Positions 37,866 to 54,100 of a stretch of 64,000 bases of DNA are shown here, piece after piece (position 1 is the stretch's first letter; the number at the start of each line of letters is the position of its first letter). The stretch is from assembly GCA_018697195.1 (NCBI GenBank), contig CM031861.1, positions 2,642,331-2,706,330 on the forward strand, given 5' to 3'. The notes beneath the pieces were generated by a model, which saw only the letters and a list, made by a program, of their open reading frames with translations, searched no databases and was not told the origin of the DNA. The DNA comes from Certhia americana. Lineage: Eukaryota; Chordata; Aves; Passeriformes; Certhiidae. The position numbers and the translations under genes were made by a program.

Positions 37866-38119
37866 GTCGGTGATTCCCACCCGGGCCTGGGCAGCCTCCA
37901 GTATTCCCGACCTCCCGTGTGGTTTTTCGAGCTCCTCACATCCCCATTCTCAGGAAACACTTGGAAACGGAGGGAATGACAAACGATGGAAATGGGATTT
38001 GCTTTGCTCAGCACTTTATCCTTCAAATCCTGCCTGTATCCCTTTAAGTTATTTATAAGGAACGATTACTAATGGACTAGGATGATGGAAGCAATTCCAT
38101 CCCTGGGATTAATTAGAGT

Positions 38120-38125
38120 AATAAA
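38120..38125 (+). terminator. VPS37C: Poly(A) signal of VPS37C
   Basis: AATAAA 562 nt after the stop codon. The CD5 signal on the other strand is only ~320 nt further on. Confidence 0.65.
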
Positions 38126-38443
38126 ACTGGATGAATTAATTGCACTCTGGAGTCATGGCCGTGGTTACTTTGGGAAACAGTGGAGCATCCTGATAAGGAT
38201 TGATCTGTTTATTCCTTCCTGGCATCCAACTTCCTTTGGATCCCATCACTGAAATCTTTCACCCCCTGCCAGGACCATCTTCAAGCCTGCTTCAATTCCT
38301 GCATTTCTTGGGTTTATCCCTGGGAGAAAAATCAGGGAAAAAGGTGTTTCCTTGTCCCACTTCTCTCTCCTGACTGGGAGTTTGGAATCACGCTGGGATA
38401 ATGGAAGGAAGAGGACGAGTTGCAATTAGTACAAACCCCCGAT

Positions 38444-38449
38444 TTTATT
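38444..38449 (-). terminator. CD5: Poly(A) signal of CD5
   Basis: Minus-strand AATAAA about 305 nt past the CD5 stop codon. Confidence 0.7.
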
Positions 38450-38754
38450 ACAGTTATTGGTTATTAAATATCTCAGACTCATTCCCAGTGTTCCCATCCT
38501 TGCATCCTTTTCCTTTATCCATCATCCCAACTCTTTATCCTGGTTTGAAGAAGCTGGTGATCCCACTATTCCAAAGGGCCCCTTGCACCCCCCTATCTCT
38601 TAAATTCCTATAAATAGCTTTAAAAAAACCAAAACCAAAGCCTCCTTTTCTCCCATGAGGAGTCTGGGAAGCGCTCCTGAAAGGGCACTGGAATGCCGGG
38701 GTGCCCCCAAAACTGAGGTGGGAGGTGGGATCAGCTCCTTTGGGAAGCAGGGAA

Positions 38755-41700
38755 TCACACCCTGCGGGCGGAATGCAAGTCATAGTCGCTGTCTGAGGAG
38801 TTATCCGGAGGGTTGGAACGCTGGCATGCTGCTTCCAGAGCTGTGGAGAACATGGATACAGCTCACGGGATGCACATCCATAGAAAAGGAATGGGAAGGA
38901 GCTGCTTCCAGCACTTACCTGGGTAAGCGGAGAGCTGGGAGCTTTTTTGGGGGGGCTGAGTGTAGTCATTGTCCCCTCCCTGTCCCCGAGGCCTTGGTGC
39001 AGTGCTGGAGCGGTGGAAAGACACTGGAAAAGAAGCAGGATTGGGGGTTGGAACAGCAGATTTTGGGGTTGGAACAGCAGCTTGGAGGGAACAAACCCAC
39101 CCCGGGAAGGGGCTGAGTAAAACTGATGCCTGCTCCAGGCCCTCATTTCCTGAATGAGTTAAATCCCCAAAGGAAGTGAAATCCAGGGCCCTTGTGCCAG
39201 GATCCAGGGGGGGAAAGCCTTCCCAGACCCCAAAACGATGCCCAGGAACTCCAAATCCCATTCCCAGCTCCCCAGGGAGCTGCTCCTCACCCGTCTGGTT
39301 GAGCCCTGTGGGGCCGATCCACTGGCGCTGCTTCTTCTTGGAGACTGAAAGAGAGGGAGAATTGTGTCTCCAAGGATCTTCCTGATCCTTCCTCCAGCTG
39401 CTTCCCCCCCACCAACCCCATATGTCACCCCAAATAACCCCCCCCTTTCCAATAATCCCCCCCCCCAGGATCCTCCACCTGCTCTTTTGTGTCTGCTTGG
39501 AGCTTAATCCCTCTTCCCGCTCCCACACTCCACGTGGGACAGGCTTGGGGACAATGGGACTGGGGGATCTGTCAGTCTGAGAAGCCAAATCCTCCCTCAA
39601 GGAGTTTAGGGAAGCATCCATGGAGCTGCCAGCCCTGAGCCAGCATGTGGGGGTGGTGGAGTGGGAGAAGGAAAGAAAGAAGGATGAGGATCCCAAGGTT
39701 GTCCCCTACTTCTCTTCATCAACTTCCGATAGGCAGGAGGGCCACAGATCAGGAAAAGGATGAGGAAAAGCAGCAGCGCCAGGCAAATGCTCATGACAGT
39801 TCCAGCAGATGTTCCAGTGGGAAGTGGCTTTGAGTCCTGGCCTGGGAAGAGCATGGATATCACCAGATGTGCCCAGCTGGAGGTTGGTGCCGGGATGTGA
39901 ATATCCGTTACCCATCCAGGAGCCCAAATCCCACATGGATTTGGTCCCCCCATCCCTGCCTGTAGGTGGAAATTCCCATAGGTGTGGGAATTCCAGCTCC
40001 CAGCACCCCACGGATCATGTTGCTTACACACGACTCTGGTCCGGGAGCAGCTCCGTGTATTCCCAGGCTTGGGCTGGCAGAGGTGCAGGGGACCGACCCC
40101 ACAGGTGACTCCCGTCAAGGGAGGCTCCTGGATTTCCTTGCTGGAAGTGAGATTCCCGCAGCCCAGCTCCCGGCAGATCTGCCGGCCACGCTCAGCTCGC
40201 TGCGCTGCTCCAGAGTCACACAGATCCCACCACTGTCCCATATGGAATACCTGGATGTCCCCTTCGCACGGAGTGGGGCCGGCTGCCAGCCTCCTCAGGG
40301 CCTGTGGCTGGGAATCTGTGGGAGAGAGGAGCAGATCCATAGGGAGAGGGGTTTGATCCACAGGGAGGGGTCAGACCCGTGGGGAGGGGTGAAATCCACA
40401 AGGAGAGGGAGCAGATCCATGGGTAGAGGGGAATCAGACCCATGGAAGACAAGGGTCAGATCCATGGAGTGGGGTCAGAGCTGTGGGAAGAAGAGCCTGA
40501 TCCACAGGGAGAGAGGAGTCGGACCCACAGACGGACAGGGATGATAACCACAGGGATACTGCTGCCACATGCTCCTCCTCCTCCTCCCAGCACCAGCTCC
40601 TGGCACAGGGATGCTCCTGGCATCTCCCCTCATGCCACAGGGACTGAGCCAAACCAGAGCCAGGCATGCAGGAGCTTTGAACTCTTCCCATGGGAAATGC
40701 AGCATGGAAGCCAGCTCTGCCAGCTGCCACAGCCCGTTAACCCCCCAAATCCCACTGGATTCCAAGCTGGAGCAGATGGCAGGACCCACAAGGAGTCTGC
40801 TCTGAGCTTCATAGCTTGGCTCTCCATGCCATGGAGCTGGCACTGAACTGATCTCCAGGGAAACGCTCATGGAAAAGGACAGGGAGAGGCCTGTGGCTGG
40901 GAGATGCTGATGACAAGGGAAAGATGCTCATAACAGGGAAGATGGTCATGGAAAAGCAGGGAGGTGTGTGTGGCAGGGAGGATATCCAGGGAGATGCCCA
41001 AAGCTGGGAGATGACACTAGCAGGGAGATGCCCAAGGCATGGAAGGTGCTCAGGGAAGTGCCCAAGGCATGGAAATTGTTCAGGGTGCTGTCCACAGCAC
41101 TGGTCCCTGCCAGTGTTCCCCACTCCCTGCTGGAATTTGGGATGCTGCCGTGGCCACCTCCCTCCCTGTCTCAACCTCCTCGGAAGTGCCACCCTCATCA
41201 CTGTCTGGAACTGAGATTTCCTGTTTTGCCTTCGCACCCCAGAGCGGAAGAGCGGGAGTGGGTGGATGGGGCCCATGGGGCTGGTCCCCTCCTGCGGCCC
41301 CAAAATCCCCCCCAGGGTATCCCACTGGAGCAGGAAATCATGGACGCTCCAGGACCATTCCCACCTGAGCAGGTGATGAAGGCAGGCTTTTTGCCCCGGG
41401 AGCTGGTCCTGTTGAAGCAGTCCAGCAGGGAATGGCTCCCACAGGAATCCACTGCCTCCCAGCGCACCGGCAGGTGGATCCCTGGATCCGGCTCACCGTG
41501 GCTGTTCCCAGCAGTTCCGCAGCGCAATTCCTGGCAGATGAGGGTGACCAGATGTGGCCGGATGGGCGGGAGGCTCACCACGGCCCCCCACAGCCCGTGC
41601 TTGTGCAGCTCCAGGAAGCCCGAGCAGCTGAAATTCCCATCCACCAGCCGCAGCCTGGGGGGTCCTGGAGAGGGATTGGTGATGGAAGAGGAAGTGATAA

Positions 41701-43095
41701 GGATTGGGATGGCATTTTTTTCCATTATTTAGCAGGAAGTTCCCAAATTTGAGACTACAGGTTCCTTGGGTTGAGGCGCTTACCCGTGGGTTCAGGGGTG
41801 GTGACCGGGGGTGCCGGTGGGGGCTTGGGAGTGGTTTTCACTGGCTCTGGAATGAGAAGAGAGGGGCCACGTGGGCATGGATGATCCCTAGGGATTGAGG
41901 TGGCTGCACTGGGAGTCCAGGCTCACCTCTGCAGGTGACAATGACATGCTCCGTGCAGTTTTCCAGCTCCCAGTTGCATCCCAGTGGGTCCAGCGGCGGC
42001 GTGCATCCTGTGGCCTGTGTTCGTGGCCCTTTCCCACCGGGAATGATGAACTTCAAGGGCTCAGAGGTCGGGGGGCCACACTCCAGCTGCTGGCAGATCC
42101 TATCCAGGTCGCCCACACTCACGGTCTCCCAGCAAACTTGTCTCCATTGGTTTTCCCTGTTCACCTCCAGTATCCCAGTGCAGCGGCATCCACCCCTGGT
42201 GAGTCTCAGGATGGGTTCTGTTGGAAAACACCGTGAAAACACCATCATTAGGGGCTTTCCTTCCCTTCCCAGCAGGTTTTCACCCTGGGAACGATGGAAA
42301 AGCCCTTGGTGGGGCCTTGGGAAGCAGCGCAAGGAATGGGAGCGTGGAGGGGTCGAGGGAATGTGGGGTCTGAGCTGGGACCCCGCGACGCTGCTCCCGG
42401 ATGATGCAACTCTGGCACCCACCAGGTTCACGGAGCTGTGGAGGAATTCCCAAAGGGCTGCTCCTGAAATTCTCACTTCCAGGGATCCAGCTGGCTCCTC
42501 CATGGTCAGGGATGGCTGTTGGAAAGAGTGGAAATGGGGTGTCAGTCCCGCACCCCGCCCTAGGGACTCCGAGTTTGGGACAGTGGCTCCGCTGCTTGGC
42601 TGGTTGATGGTTGTTTTGGGGAAATGGGGGATTTTGTGGGAAAACTGGGATTTTGGGGGGAGAAAGGCGATTTGCTGCCTACCTATCCATCTGCTGGGGC
42701 ATCTTTAGGGATGAGAAAAGATGAGGGCCCTGCAAATTACCACTGACTAGCCCTGCTCCTGAGTGGAATGTTCAGGAACGATGCCATGTGGACCGAGGGA
42801 AGGGCAGGAGCTGGCAGGGAATGAGAATGAGGGGACACCTGGCTGCCCTCAGCACCATTGTCTCATTCTTGGGACCCTGGGGACCCCCAGAATGAGGCAG
42901 GGTGTTGGGAGGGTCACCAGGGTGCTTCCCACCCCAAGCCCCAAATTGTGGCTCACTCAAGGTGCCGATCCCTCCTGGAGTGGGAAAACCAGGGGGGCTC
43001 TGCCACGTGCTTTGAGCGGTGTGCCGAGGCCAGGGTGCCTGATACTCACCCCACATTCCCAGCAGGAGGCACAGGATGGGCAGCCGGGTTGCCAT
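38755..43095 (-). CDS. CD5: T-cell surface glycoprotein CD5
   Basis: Nine exons: 43050-43095, 41927-42217, 41784-41846, 41365-41664, 40028-40315, 39710-39841, 39291-39344, 38919-39023, 38755-38840. Product 454 aa (human 495). Order: signal peptide (1-16), SRCR1 (17-112), Thr/Pro-rich linker (113-133), SRCR2 (134-233), SRCR3 (234-329), membrane segment (about 342-364), cytoplasmic tail. CD5 dampens antigen-receptor signalling in T cells and B-1 cells. The tail keeps KKKQRQWIGPTGLNQ, a pseudo-ITAM-like pair (NDYTQPP ... LSAYPAL) and the C-terminal DNSSDSDYDLHSA, all close to human. The ectodomain is much more diverged than the tail. The signal exon and SRCR1 are joined by phase and homology; an extra small exon in the 0.8-kb first intron cannot be excluded. 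Confidence 0.92.
40325..40540. repeat. Degenerate ~22-25-bp minisatellite in CD5 intron
   Basis: Repeated variants of GGGGTCAGATCCATGGAGAG / GATCCACAGGGAGAGG lie between the SRCR3 and SRCR2 exons. About eight to nine units are visible. Confidence 0.7.
40870..41085. repeat. Second degenerate minisatellite in the same CD5 intron
   Basis: Irregular repeats of GGGAGATGCCCAAGGCATGG and related GGGAGGATAT / GGGAGATGACA units, about 20-28 bp apart. Confidence 0.6.
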
Positions 43096-43892
43096 GGGCT
43101 CCACAGGTGGGATGGGGGCACGGGAGGCTCCGGAGGCTCCGCCACCTCCGCTGCCCGGCCCAGAGCAGGCAAGGGAGGGGGCCCAGGCAGGAACCGGCTG
43201 TTTTTCCTCCCTCTGTGGTTTTTTTGACGTCACCTCTGAGCCCATTTGAAGGCTTCGTTGCCTCCCCGGGTCCTGCCAAGCATGAGAGGAAAGGGGTGAG
43301 AAACTTGTGGGGTTCAGCCGCTGCCAAATCCCAGAGTCTCCACAGCTCTGGGAAAGGGAGGTAGTGAATATATCCAGTGCTAAGGGAGATTTGGGGGTCC
43401 CCAAACCCCCCAGGGCTGCAGAGGCATTGATGCCTGTCATGGCATCCCCTAAAACCCTGTGATTACCCCCAGGAATGGGACGGGGGAACGTTTTATCCAG
43501 GCACATCCCAGGTTCTGGCATTCCAGGGACACCCTACACCCCTGCAAGGGCATGTGGGACACCAGTGCTGCTGGACCCAGGCAGGGCAGAGGCGTTAATT
43601 GATTGTGCCCTAATTAATTGCTCTGAATCCAGGTCAGGCATGCTAATGAGGCAGTTGTTTTCCATTGACTCCGTGGTATTCCTGCTGGAAGGAGAAATGG
43701 ATGGAGCTTCCCATTGCGTCCTGCTCCACCATCTGTGGATGCTCCAGTCCCCAGCCCTGGAGTAGGATCTCAGCATCTGGATGTTCCCTGTAGCCATCAC
43801 TTGTTCCCATCCCATTTATCCCAGGGGTTCTGCTGATTCTGATGGGAGCAGACCCTGTTGGAATATCCCATATGAGGGTCCTGGAACTGCCC

Positions 43893-43911
43893 CACACACA
43901 CACACACACAC
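43893..43911. repeat. (CA)n microsatellite
   Basis: About nine CA dinucleotides. Confidence 0.85.
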
Positions 43912-44514
43912 TTTGGCTTTGAAAATTCCCTGGAATTTTCCAAGGACAATTCCCAGGCCTGCTCCACAGGACTCAGTGGAGGCTCCGCAAGAAGCAATCT
44001 CCCTAAATCAACCTGAAATTTGGGATTCACCTCAAACAACCCAGGGATACTATGCCTCTAGGAAAGATCCTGTTATCCAGGGGTGTGCTACGCCATGGAT
44101 ATGGGGTGCCTGGGGTCCAGCCCTTCCCTCAGAGCCATAACTGGCTCAGGAGGCCATGAGATCCCAGGGATAGGATTTGGGCTTGGATTGAGCATCCACC
44201 TTGCCTCGGGCACTGCGAGTCAGCTCAGCATCCTGAGCATGCCGTGGCAGCTCGGGATGATTGGAATCCCTTCCCGTGGGGAGTCTGGGGGCGCTGGAAA
44301 GTGCTGACAACGCCGCCGGCCATGAGGAGCCTTTTAAAAAGCAGGAGCTGCCTTTGGAGCGAGCGGGAAGGGGCTTGTCAGCTGTCGGCACGCTGCTGGG
44401 ATCATGATGATGAGGAAAAGGGGGATTTTCCAGGTGGGAGCAGCTCGGTGGAAGGGTTGGCTCTAATGTGGTTGTATTGGGATGGAGGTGACATCTTGCC
44501 TAGGTGACAATGGG

Positions 44515-44745
44515 CTGGCTTGTCATGCTCCAAGGACACTGGTATCCCCAGGGAACTGGTGCCCTTAGGCTGTTGGTATCTCCAGGGAATTGGTGCCCCC
44601 CCACCCCCCCTCCCGAGGGCTTTGTTATCCCTAGGGAATTGGGGTGCTCCCAGGAATCAGCACCCTCAGGACACTGCTACCCCTCTGGACATTGGTATCT
44701 CACCCAGGACAATGATATCCCTTCGATTTTGGGACACCCCCCCCA
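44515..44745. repeat. Degenerate ~30-bp minisatellite
   Basis: Repeated variants of CAGGGAATTGGTGCCC and GGACACTGGTATCCCC, with about seven units of unequal length between CD5 and CD6. Confidence 0.65.
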
Positions 44746-45684
44746 GTTCATCAATCCCCCCAGGCACGTCCATGCCACAATCCCAGCGATCCCAACATCA
44801 TCAGCTCCCTCCCAGCCCCTCTGGGAGGCCTGAGCCAGGAGTGGGGCTGGGGCAATCCCATGCCTGCCCCGTGCCCGCTCTGCTCTCAGCCCTCACCTCA
44901 CCCCGCGCCCTTTGTCGGGGTTTTGCTGCTATTTTGGGATTTCCTCCGTTGTTGTGGCTCCTTTGTGCGGGGCCTCTCGTTCAGCAAACAGCTGGAGGAT
45001 GTGGGGGGGGCCCACATTTTCCATTTGGGGTGCGGCTGAACCCCGACCTACTCGCTCGCCGGGGAGACAGAAATCCGACAGCACTGCCAGGACTGGAGCA
45101 GCTGGCTTGGGATGGGCAGTGGGAAGTGGGGTGATGGGGGGGCAGAGGGGTCCCAATCCTGGGGTGATGGGTGGGTGGTGTGCCCCCTCCCAGCTGGAAG
45201 CACCCCCAAATCCCAAAGCTGGGATGGTGCTTGGCTCCAGGAAACTGCTTGGCTCCAGCTTCCTGCTGGGATATGGATGGATTGAGAGATGCTGAAGGGT
45301 TTGGGGGCTGAATCCCGCCCCCATAGGCACCATCCAGTGGGTGTGGGGTGGCACCTCAGTGACTTCTCTTCCAGCATCCTTGGAGCCTTCCTGGACAGGA
45401 TTTATGGACAGTGTGTTCCTGGGATGGGGACTGTCCTAGAAGGGTGTAGGGAAGCACTGGAGGGACATGTGGGATTTCTATGTCCCTCCTTTCTGCAGTT
45501 TAACTTCCACCCTTGGTGCTATGGAGCTGGATCCCTGCCACCCCCTTCCCTGCTCCTGTGGGCTTGGAGTGGGATATTTGGCCATCTTTGAGTCACTTAG
45601 TGGACAAGTGAGAGCACTTGGTGGCCCAGCCTCACTGTGGGGCTGGTGACACCCCTATGGACAAGGGACATGGTGGGAAAAGCT

Positions 45685-45690
45685 TTTAAT
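45685..45690 (-). terminator. CD6: Variant poly(A) signal of CD6
   Basis: Minus-strand ATTAAA about 90 nt past the CD6 stop. No AATAAA is closer. Confidence 0.55.
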
Positions 45691-45777
45691 GGCAGCACAG
45701 AGGAGATGGCTGGAGAATTCTGGAGCAGATAGCCAGAGAATTACAGGAGATTTGGCCTCTGGAGCAGTTGGACAGGC

Positions 45778-49575
<3,798 letters not shown>

Positions 49576-49599
49576 CCCATCAGCAGGGCATCCCATGGA

Positions 49600-50660
49600 A
49601 TTCAGGGATCTGGGATTCGGGGGGGTCCCTCCCTCAGCAGCTTGGGGACATGGCTTGGCCGTGTCCCCACGCTCCGGCAGCTCTGGTTGTGTAGCAGAGG
49701 GCAGGAAGCCGACTCAGTGCTGCGGGGTGGAGGAGGGTGATGGGGTGGCTCCATCCTGCCCCAGCAGGGAGGAAACGGGGTTTGGGGGACCCCGGAGACC
49801 CTCCAGGGCACGGGAACCTCGTGGATCTGGTGCTCCCACCCCAGAGGACACAGATCTGGTGGAGCCATCATGATCTGCAGCTCGTTTGTGCCACCAGGGT
49901 GTGGATTTGGGGTGTTGGCATGGGGAGGACTCAGGGTCTCCCGAGCTGTGGGACACCTGTGGGGGGATGAAGAGCCAGGAGTTCCCCTCTTCTCCCGTTT
50001 TTTTGGAGTCAATGTTACTTGCAGCTCCACATCCTGAGCATCTTCCAGCACACACAGGATCACCCCAGGACCCTCCAGGAATATCAGGTGAGGGGTAAGG
50101 CTGGAATTTCTACGGGTGGGAGGTGGGGCATCCCAGATGTTAATCCCCACCGTGAGTGAGGGCTGGGATCCAGCTGAATACCTGGGGACCCAGGATGCTG
50201 GGAGTGGAGGACACCCCATCTCAGCAGGGTTTTGGGAAGTTTGGGGAAGCTGGGAGCAGGGTGATGGAGTGGGGAATCTCCTGCTGTTACCCAGGGTGTC
50301 TTGGGACTGCTGAGACTTATTGGGAAGCTGGAAGAGTGGGGATCCCCATGGCACCCCTAATAAAGGGTGACATTTGAGAATGTCGGGGACCGGCCATAGG
50401 GAGGACATGTAGTACCAGGCTGGTGTTGGGGTTGGAAAGGTGGAGGAAGATGGCAGGAGAGGGAGGAAGGAGATCCCTTATCCCAAGGTGACCCCAGCTG
50501 GGCCACGGCCAGGCCCAGCCCTGGATCCAATCCCGTGACCAGCTCCCACATGGAGCCAAGGTCAAGGGCATGTGCCCATTCCCAGGAGCCTGGCACTGCC
50601 ACGGGGGAAGGGTGGGACCTGGCGTCAGGATCAGAGGAGATGGCACGGAGGGGAATCCCA
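49600..50660. other. CD6-TMEM132A intergenic; SLC15A3 not found
   Basis: Human has SLC15A3 between TMEM132A and CD6. Here only about 1.1 kb separates the CD6 first exon from the TMEM132A 3' end, and no membrane-transporter-like frame is visible. A 268-codon minus-strand frame at 49602-50408 is of low-complexity composition and resembles nothing known. Confidence 0.6.
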
Positions 50661-50662
50661 AT

Positions 50663-50681
50663 TATTTTTTTTTTTTTTTTT
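50663..50681 (-). repeat. Genomic poly(A) tract at TMEM132A 3' end
   Basis: Seventeen A in a row on the minus strand at 50665-50681, within an A-rich stretch, directly downstream of the poly(A) signal at 50688-50693. Confidence 0.85.
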
Positions 50682-50687
50682 AAATAC

Positions 50688-50693
50688 TTTATT
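50688..50693 (-). terminator. TMEM132A: Poly(A) signal of TMEM132A
   Basis: Minus-strand AATAAA about 460 nt past the stop codon, followed within 7 nt by a genomic A tract. Confidence 0.7.
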
Positions 50694-51155
50694 TTTGTAA
50701 CAACGTCAGAATTAAAAATTTTCCATAAATACCAGCCCCTGGCAGCCCCTTCCCGGGCATTCCCGATAAAAAATGTGTACAAAACGGATGCGTGGCCGGG
50801 GTGAAGGTAGGGGGGATACAGGATCCTCCCCGGGATCAGACCACAGGAATCATCACCACCATCATCATCACCACTATGAACACCATGTCGCAATGAGACC
50901 CAAAGCAGTAAGAGCATTCCAAATTTCTCCCCGGTGCCGCCGGGATCCAGCCCCCGAAAGGACAGGGCTGGGAGAACCCCCCCAACCCTCACCCTCTGTG
51001 GGCACCTCGGGGTGGTCCCAGGAAGCCACCAGTGGTCCCCGGCACATCCCGCTGGGAAGGGGGGGTCGGTGTCCCCCCAGCACGGCACGGGGAGGAGGTC
51101 GGGCCCTTACTGGTTTGCCCGGGAATTAGGGGGTCCGGGAGTCGCCCCCTCGGGG

Positions 51156-54100
51156 TCAGGAGCTGCCGCGGATCCTCTCCATGTAGCTCCGGAGCTCCTC
51201 GGGATCCCGCAGCCCCATGTCCTCGCACACCCAGCGGATGTCGTCCTCGCTGGCCACCAGGATGGACTGGACGTGGGGGGCGGCCTGGGGGGGCTCCTCG
51301 GGGACGCGGGGGGGACCGAAGGTGACAAACTCCACCCGCTTCCTGCGGCCGCCCCCTGGAGCCGATCCCTCCTTGCGGGGAGGCGGCGCTCCGGGGGCCG
51401 GGGAGCCGGGGGGAGCCCCGTCCTCACCGGAGCCCGGGGGGCCCCCGCAGCCACAGGGGGGGTCCGGGGATGCCGGGGGGTCCGGCTGCCGGCGATCCAG
51501 CTGCTGCCGATCCAGCTGCCGGCTCAGCTCTTCCTGGTCGGTGCCCAGCCAGACCCAGTTGTGGGGTTGTGGGGCTGAGGGGGCCCCGCCTGGCTCGGGC
51601 AGCTCCTTCTGCTGGTACCGGAGCACGAAGAAGATGCAGTTGATGAGGAAGATGAAGATGGCGAGGCAGAAGACTCCCAGGAGCACGTACATCCCAATTT
51701 CCAGGTCAGTCACCCGCTCTGGAGCCTTCACTATCTCCTCCTCCTCTTCCTCCTCCTCCTCTTCCATCATGCCGGCACGCTTGTGTCCGTAGCCTTCCTC
51801 CTCATCCTCCTCCGAGGAAGACCCCTGGAGCTTGGTTGCTGCTGGCCCCACGCCCACGGGGTCCCTCCGTCCCACGGTCACCGCTTCCCCGGACATGGCG
51901 CCCTCAGCCCGCGGGAAGGGCTGGGGGCTCCCGGGAGAGGGGACCCCCACTTCGAGCCAGGCGGTGCCGGTGGCCAGGGCAGCCGCACGGTGCCGGCCAC
52001 GCCGGCACGGATCCGGGGGGTGCAGGCTGAGCTGGAGCAGGGCCCCCCGGCCCGGCCCCTCGGCCACCACCCATGGATGAGCAGCGGGGACCCCAGGGGA
52101 CCCCCCGACGGTGGCGACGGCGCGGTTGAGGGATGTCACGGTCAAGGCCACGTCGTGCCACCCGTAGAGCTCCAGCGGGGCCAGCGTGTGGTCGGAGAAG
52201 GACAACCAGATGGACAGTGTCGCTTCCTGGCGGGATGACAAGCAGGGTGGCAGAGGGTTGGGGGGCACCGGGGAGGCTGAGGTGACCTCCCCCACCCGTC
52301 TCACCTGTTTGAGGGCCCGTAGCGTGGGTGACCCCATGGCTGTGGCAGTGACCACGTCGGGATGATCCGGCTCTGTCCGCAGGGATAAGGAGAGTCCAGC
52401 CACCACCTGGCCATGGAGCTCTGTCACCGTCACCTTCTCCTCAGAAACCACCAGTGTCTGCTCTCCCAGGATGGAGTCAGAGAGCGGGGAGCGTACCTGA
52501 AAGCAGCTTGTGAGTCACTCAACATTCCTCACAGCCAGTTTCCTCTTCCCATCCTGTGCCAGCCCCTCCAGCCCCTCAGTTCCCTCCTTCCCTGTATCCT
52601 GCCCAGCTCCCACTGAGATCATTTCCAGCCCCCCAGCTCTATACCTACAACCTTCCCACACCCCCAAATCTCCCCAGGATCCCCCAAATTCCCCACAGAC
52701 AATCCCCGTTTACCTCCACGGAGGTGACTCCAGGCTCCCGGCCCACCACCACGGCCCCTGCTTCCAGTGAGGCCACGCGGGGATCCTGGACACGGGTCCG
52801 GGCAGCCACCAGGTGGGTGACGTCCAGGAGCCACTCAGGGCTGGGCAGGTAGGACAGGTGACGGCCACCATCCAGGGGGTGGGCCACAAAGTGTGCTAGG
52901 ACACGGAGCTCCGTGCGCTGGAACTGCGGCCGGCAGCTCCGTGCCCGCCGCTCCGGCTCCTCTGCAGGGTCCTCAGACTCCACCACGGCACTGGGCACAG
53001 GGGACAGGGTGACAAGAGTCCCACGATGAGGTGACAAGGGACAGGGAAACAGGCAGGGATTGTAGGACAGGGTGACAGGGATTCCATGACAGCATGACGA
53101 GGATCCCGAGACACAGGAGTGTTGGGGGCTCACTGATGCATCCCCACATATCAGGTCTCAACCCCATTCCTGTCTCCCCCTTTTCCCACCATCCCATTCT
53201 GTAGGCCTCACCTGTCAGCCCCCCCGGGCAGTCTCCAGCCACGGAGCTGCTCCAGGATGGGATCTCCCAGCTGGACACGGAGTGGGAGCAGCGGAGCCCA
53301 GACAGAGAAGCTCAGTTCTGCCCGCAGTCGGCGCACCCAGAAATCCACACGGGCCCCCCGCGCCCCTCGGCTCTCCTTGCCCCCCACAAACACCAAGTCG
53401 CAGGAATCCGACACCTGCAAGGGCACATGGAATTCCATGGGAATCTCCCAGGGTGAGGTGGGATAACAAGGGGATAGCAGGACTCACCTGCAGCACCTGC
53501 TTGTCAGCGGATTCGCATCCTACAGGATCCGTGAGCTCGGACACTCCACCCCCTGCTTCCACAGTCACCAGTTTCACTGGGATAACACGGGGGACCCCGG
53601 TCAGCGGTGCCGTGTTCAGGATCTCCAGCTCCTGGAAGCACAGCGGGATGAGGGGGCGCTTCCCACAGGATGGAGGGCTAGAATGGGATGGGGACACCCA
53701 CCTGCACCAGCGGGACGAGGGCACGGATGTCCCTCTCCGACACCTGGATTTCCCAGACCAGTTTGTCCTTCTGCGCCTCAGGATCCTGGCCGGGATACTC
53801 CACCTGCCATGTGAGGGGCCGTGCCGGTGCCAGTCCCCCTGTCCCGTTCTCCACCGCCACATCCAGGTGCAGGAATGCGACTGGCTCGGACACCCTGCAG
53901 CACCACACCGGGATCAGGGTGGAACAACCCTTAATTCCCACCGGGATGGGGGTATTGGGATATTCCCTACCTGGAGCTGGCAGAGATGGCAGGGATGTCC
54001 CCAGGCCTCCGGCATGTCACCACAGCCGTGGAGTGCTTGGGACCACGGGAATGCTCCAGGTGCACACTCCAGGTGCTGGGAATTGTGGGACGGGCAGAGA

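Larger units (their letters stand above)
43096..45680. other. CD5-CD6 intergenic region
   Basis: No gene is recognised in about 2.6 kb. It holds a short CA repeat (about 43893-43911) and a degenerate minisatellite at 44515-44745. Lymphoid enhancers for CD5 might be expected here, but no motif cluster was clear enough to call. Confidence 0.5.

Noticed and set aside
49602..50408. 268-codon minus-strand frame between CD6 and TMEM132A
   Set aside because: Pro/Ser-rich, low-complexity composition, no domain, no splice support; treated as non-coding.
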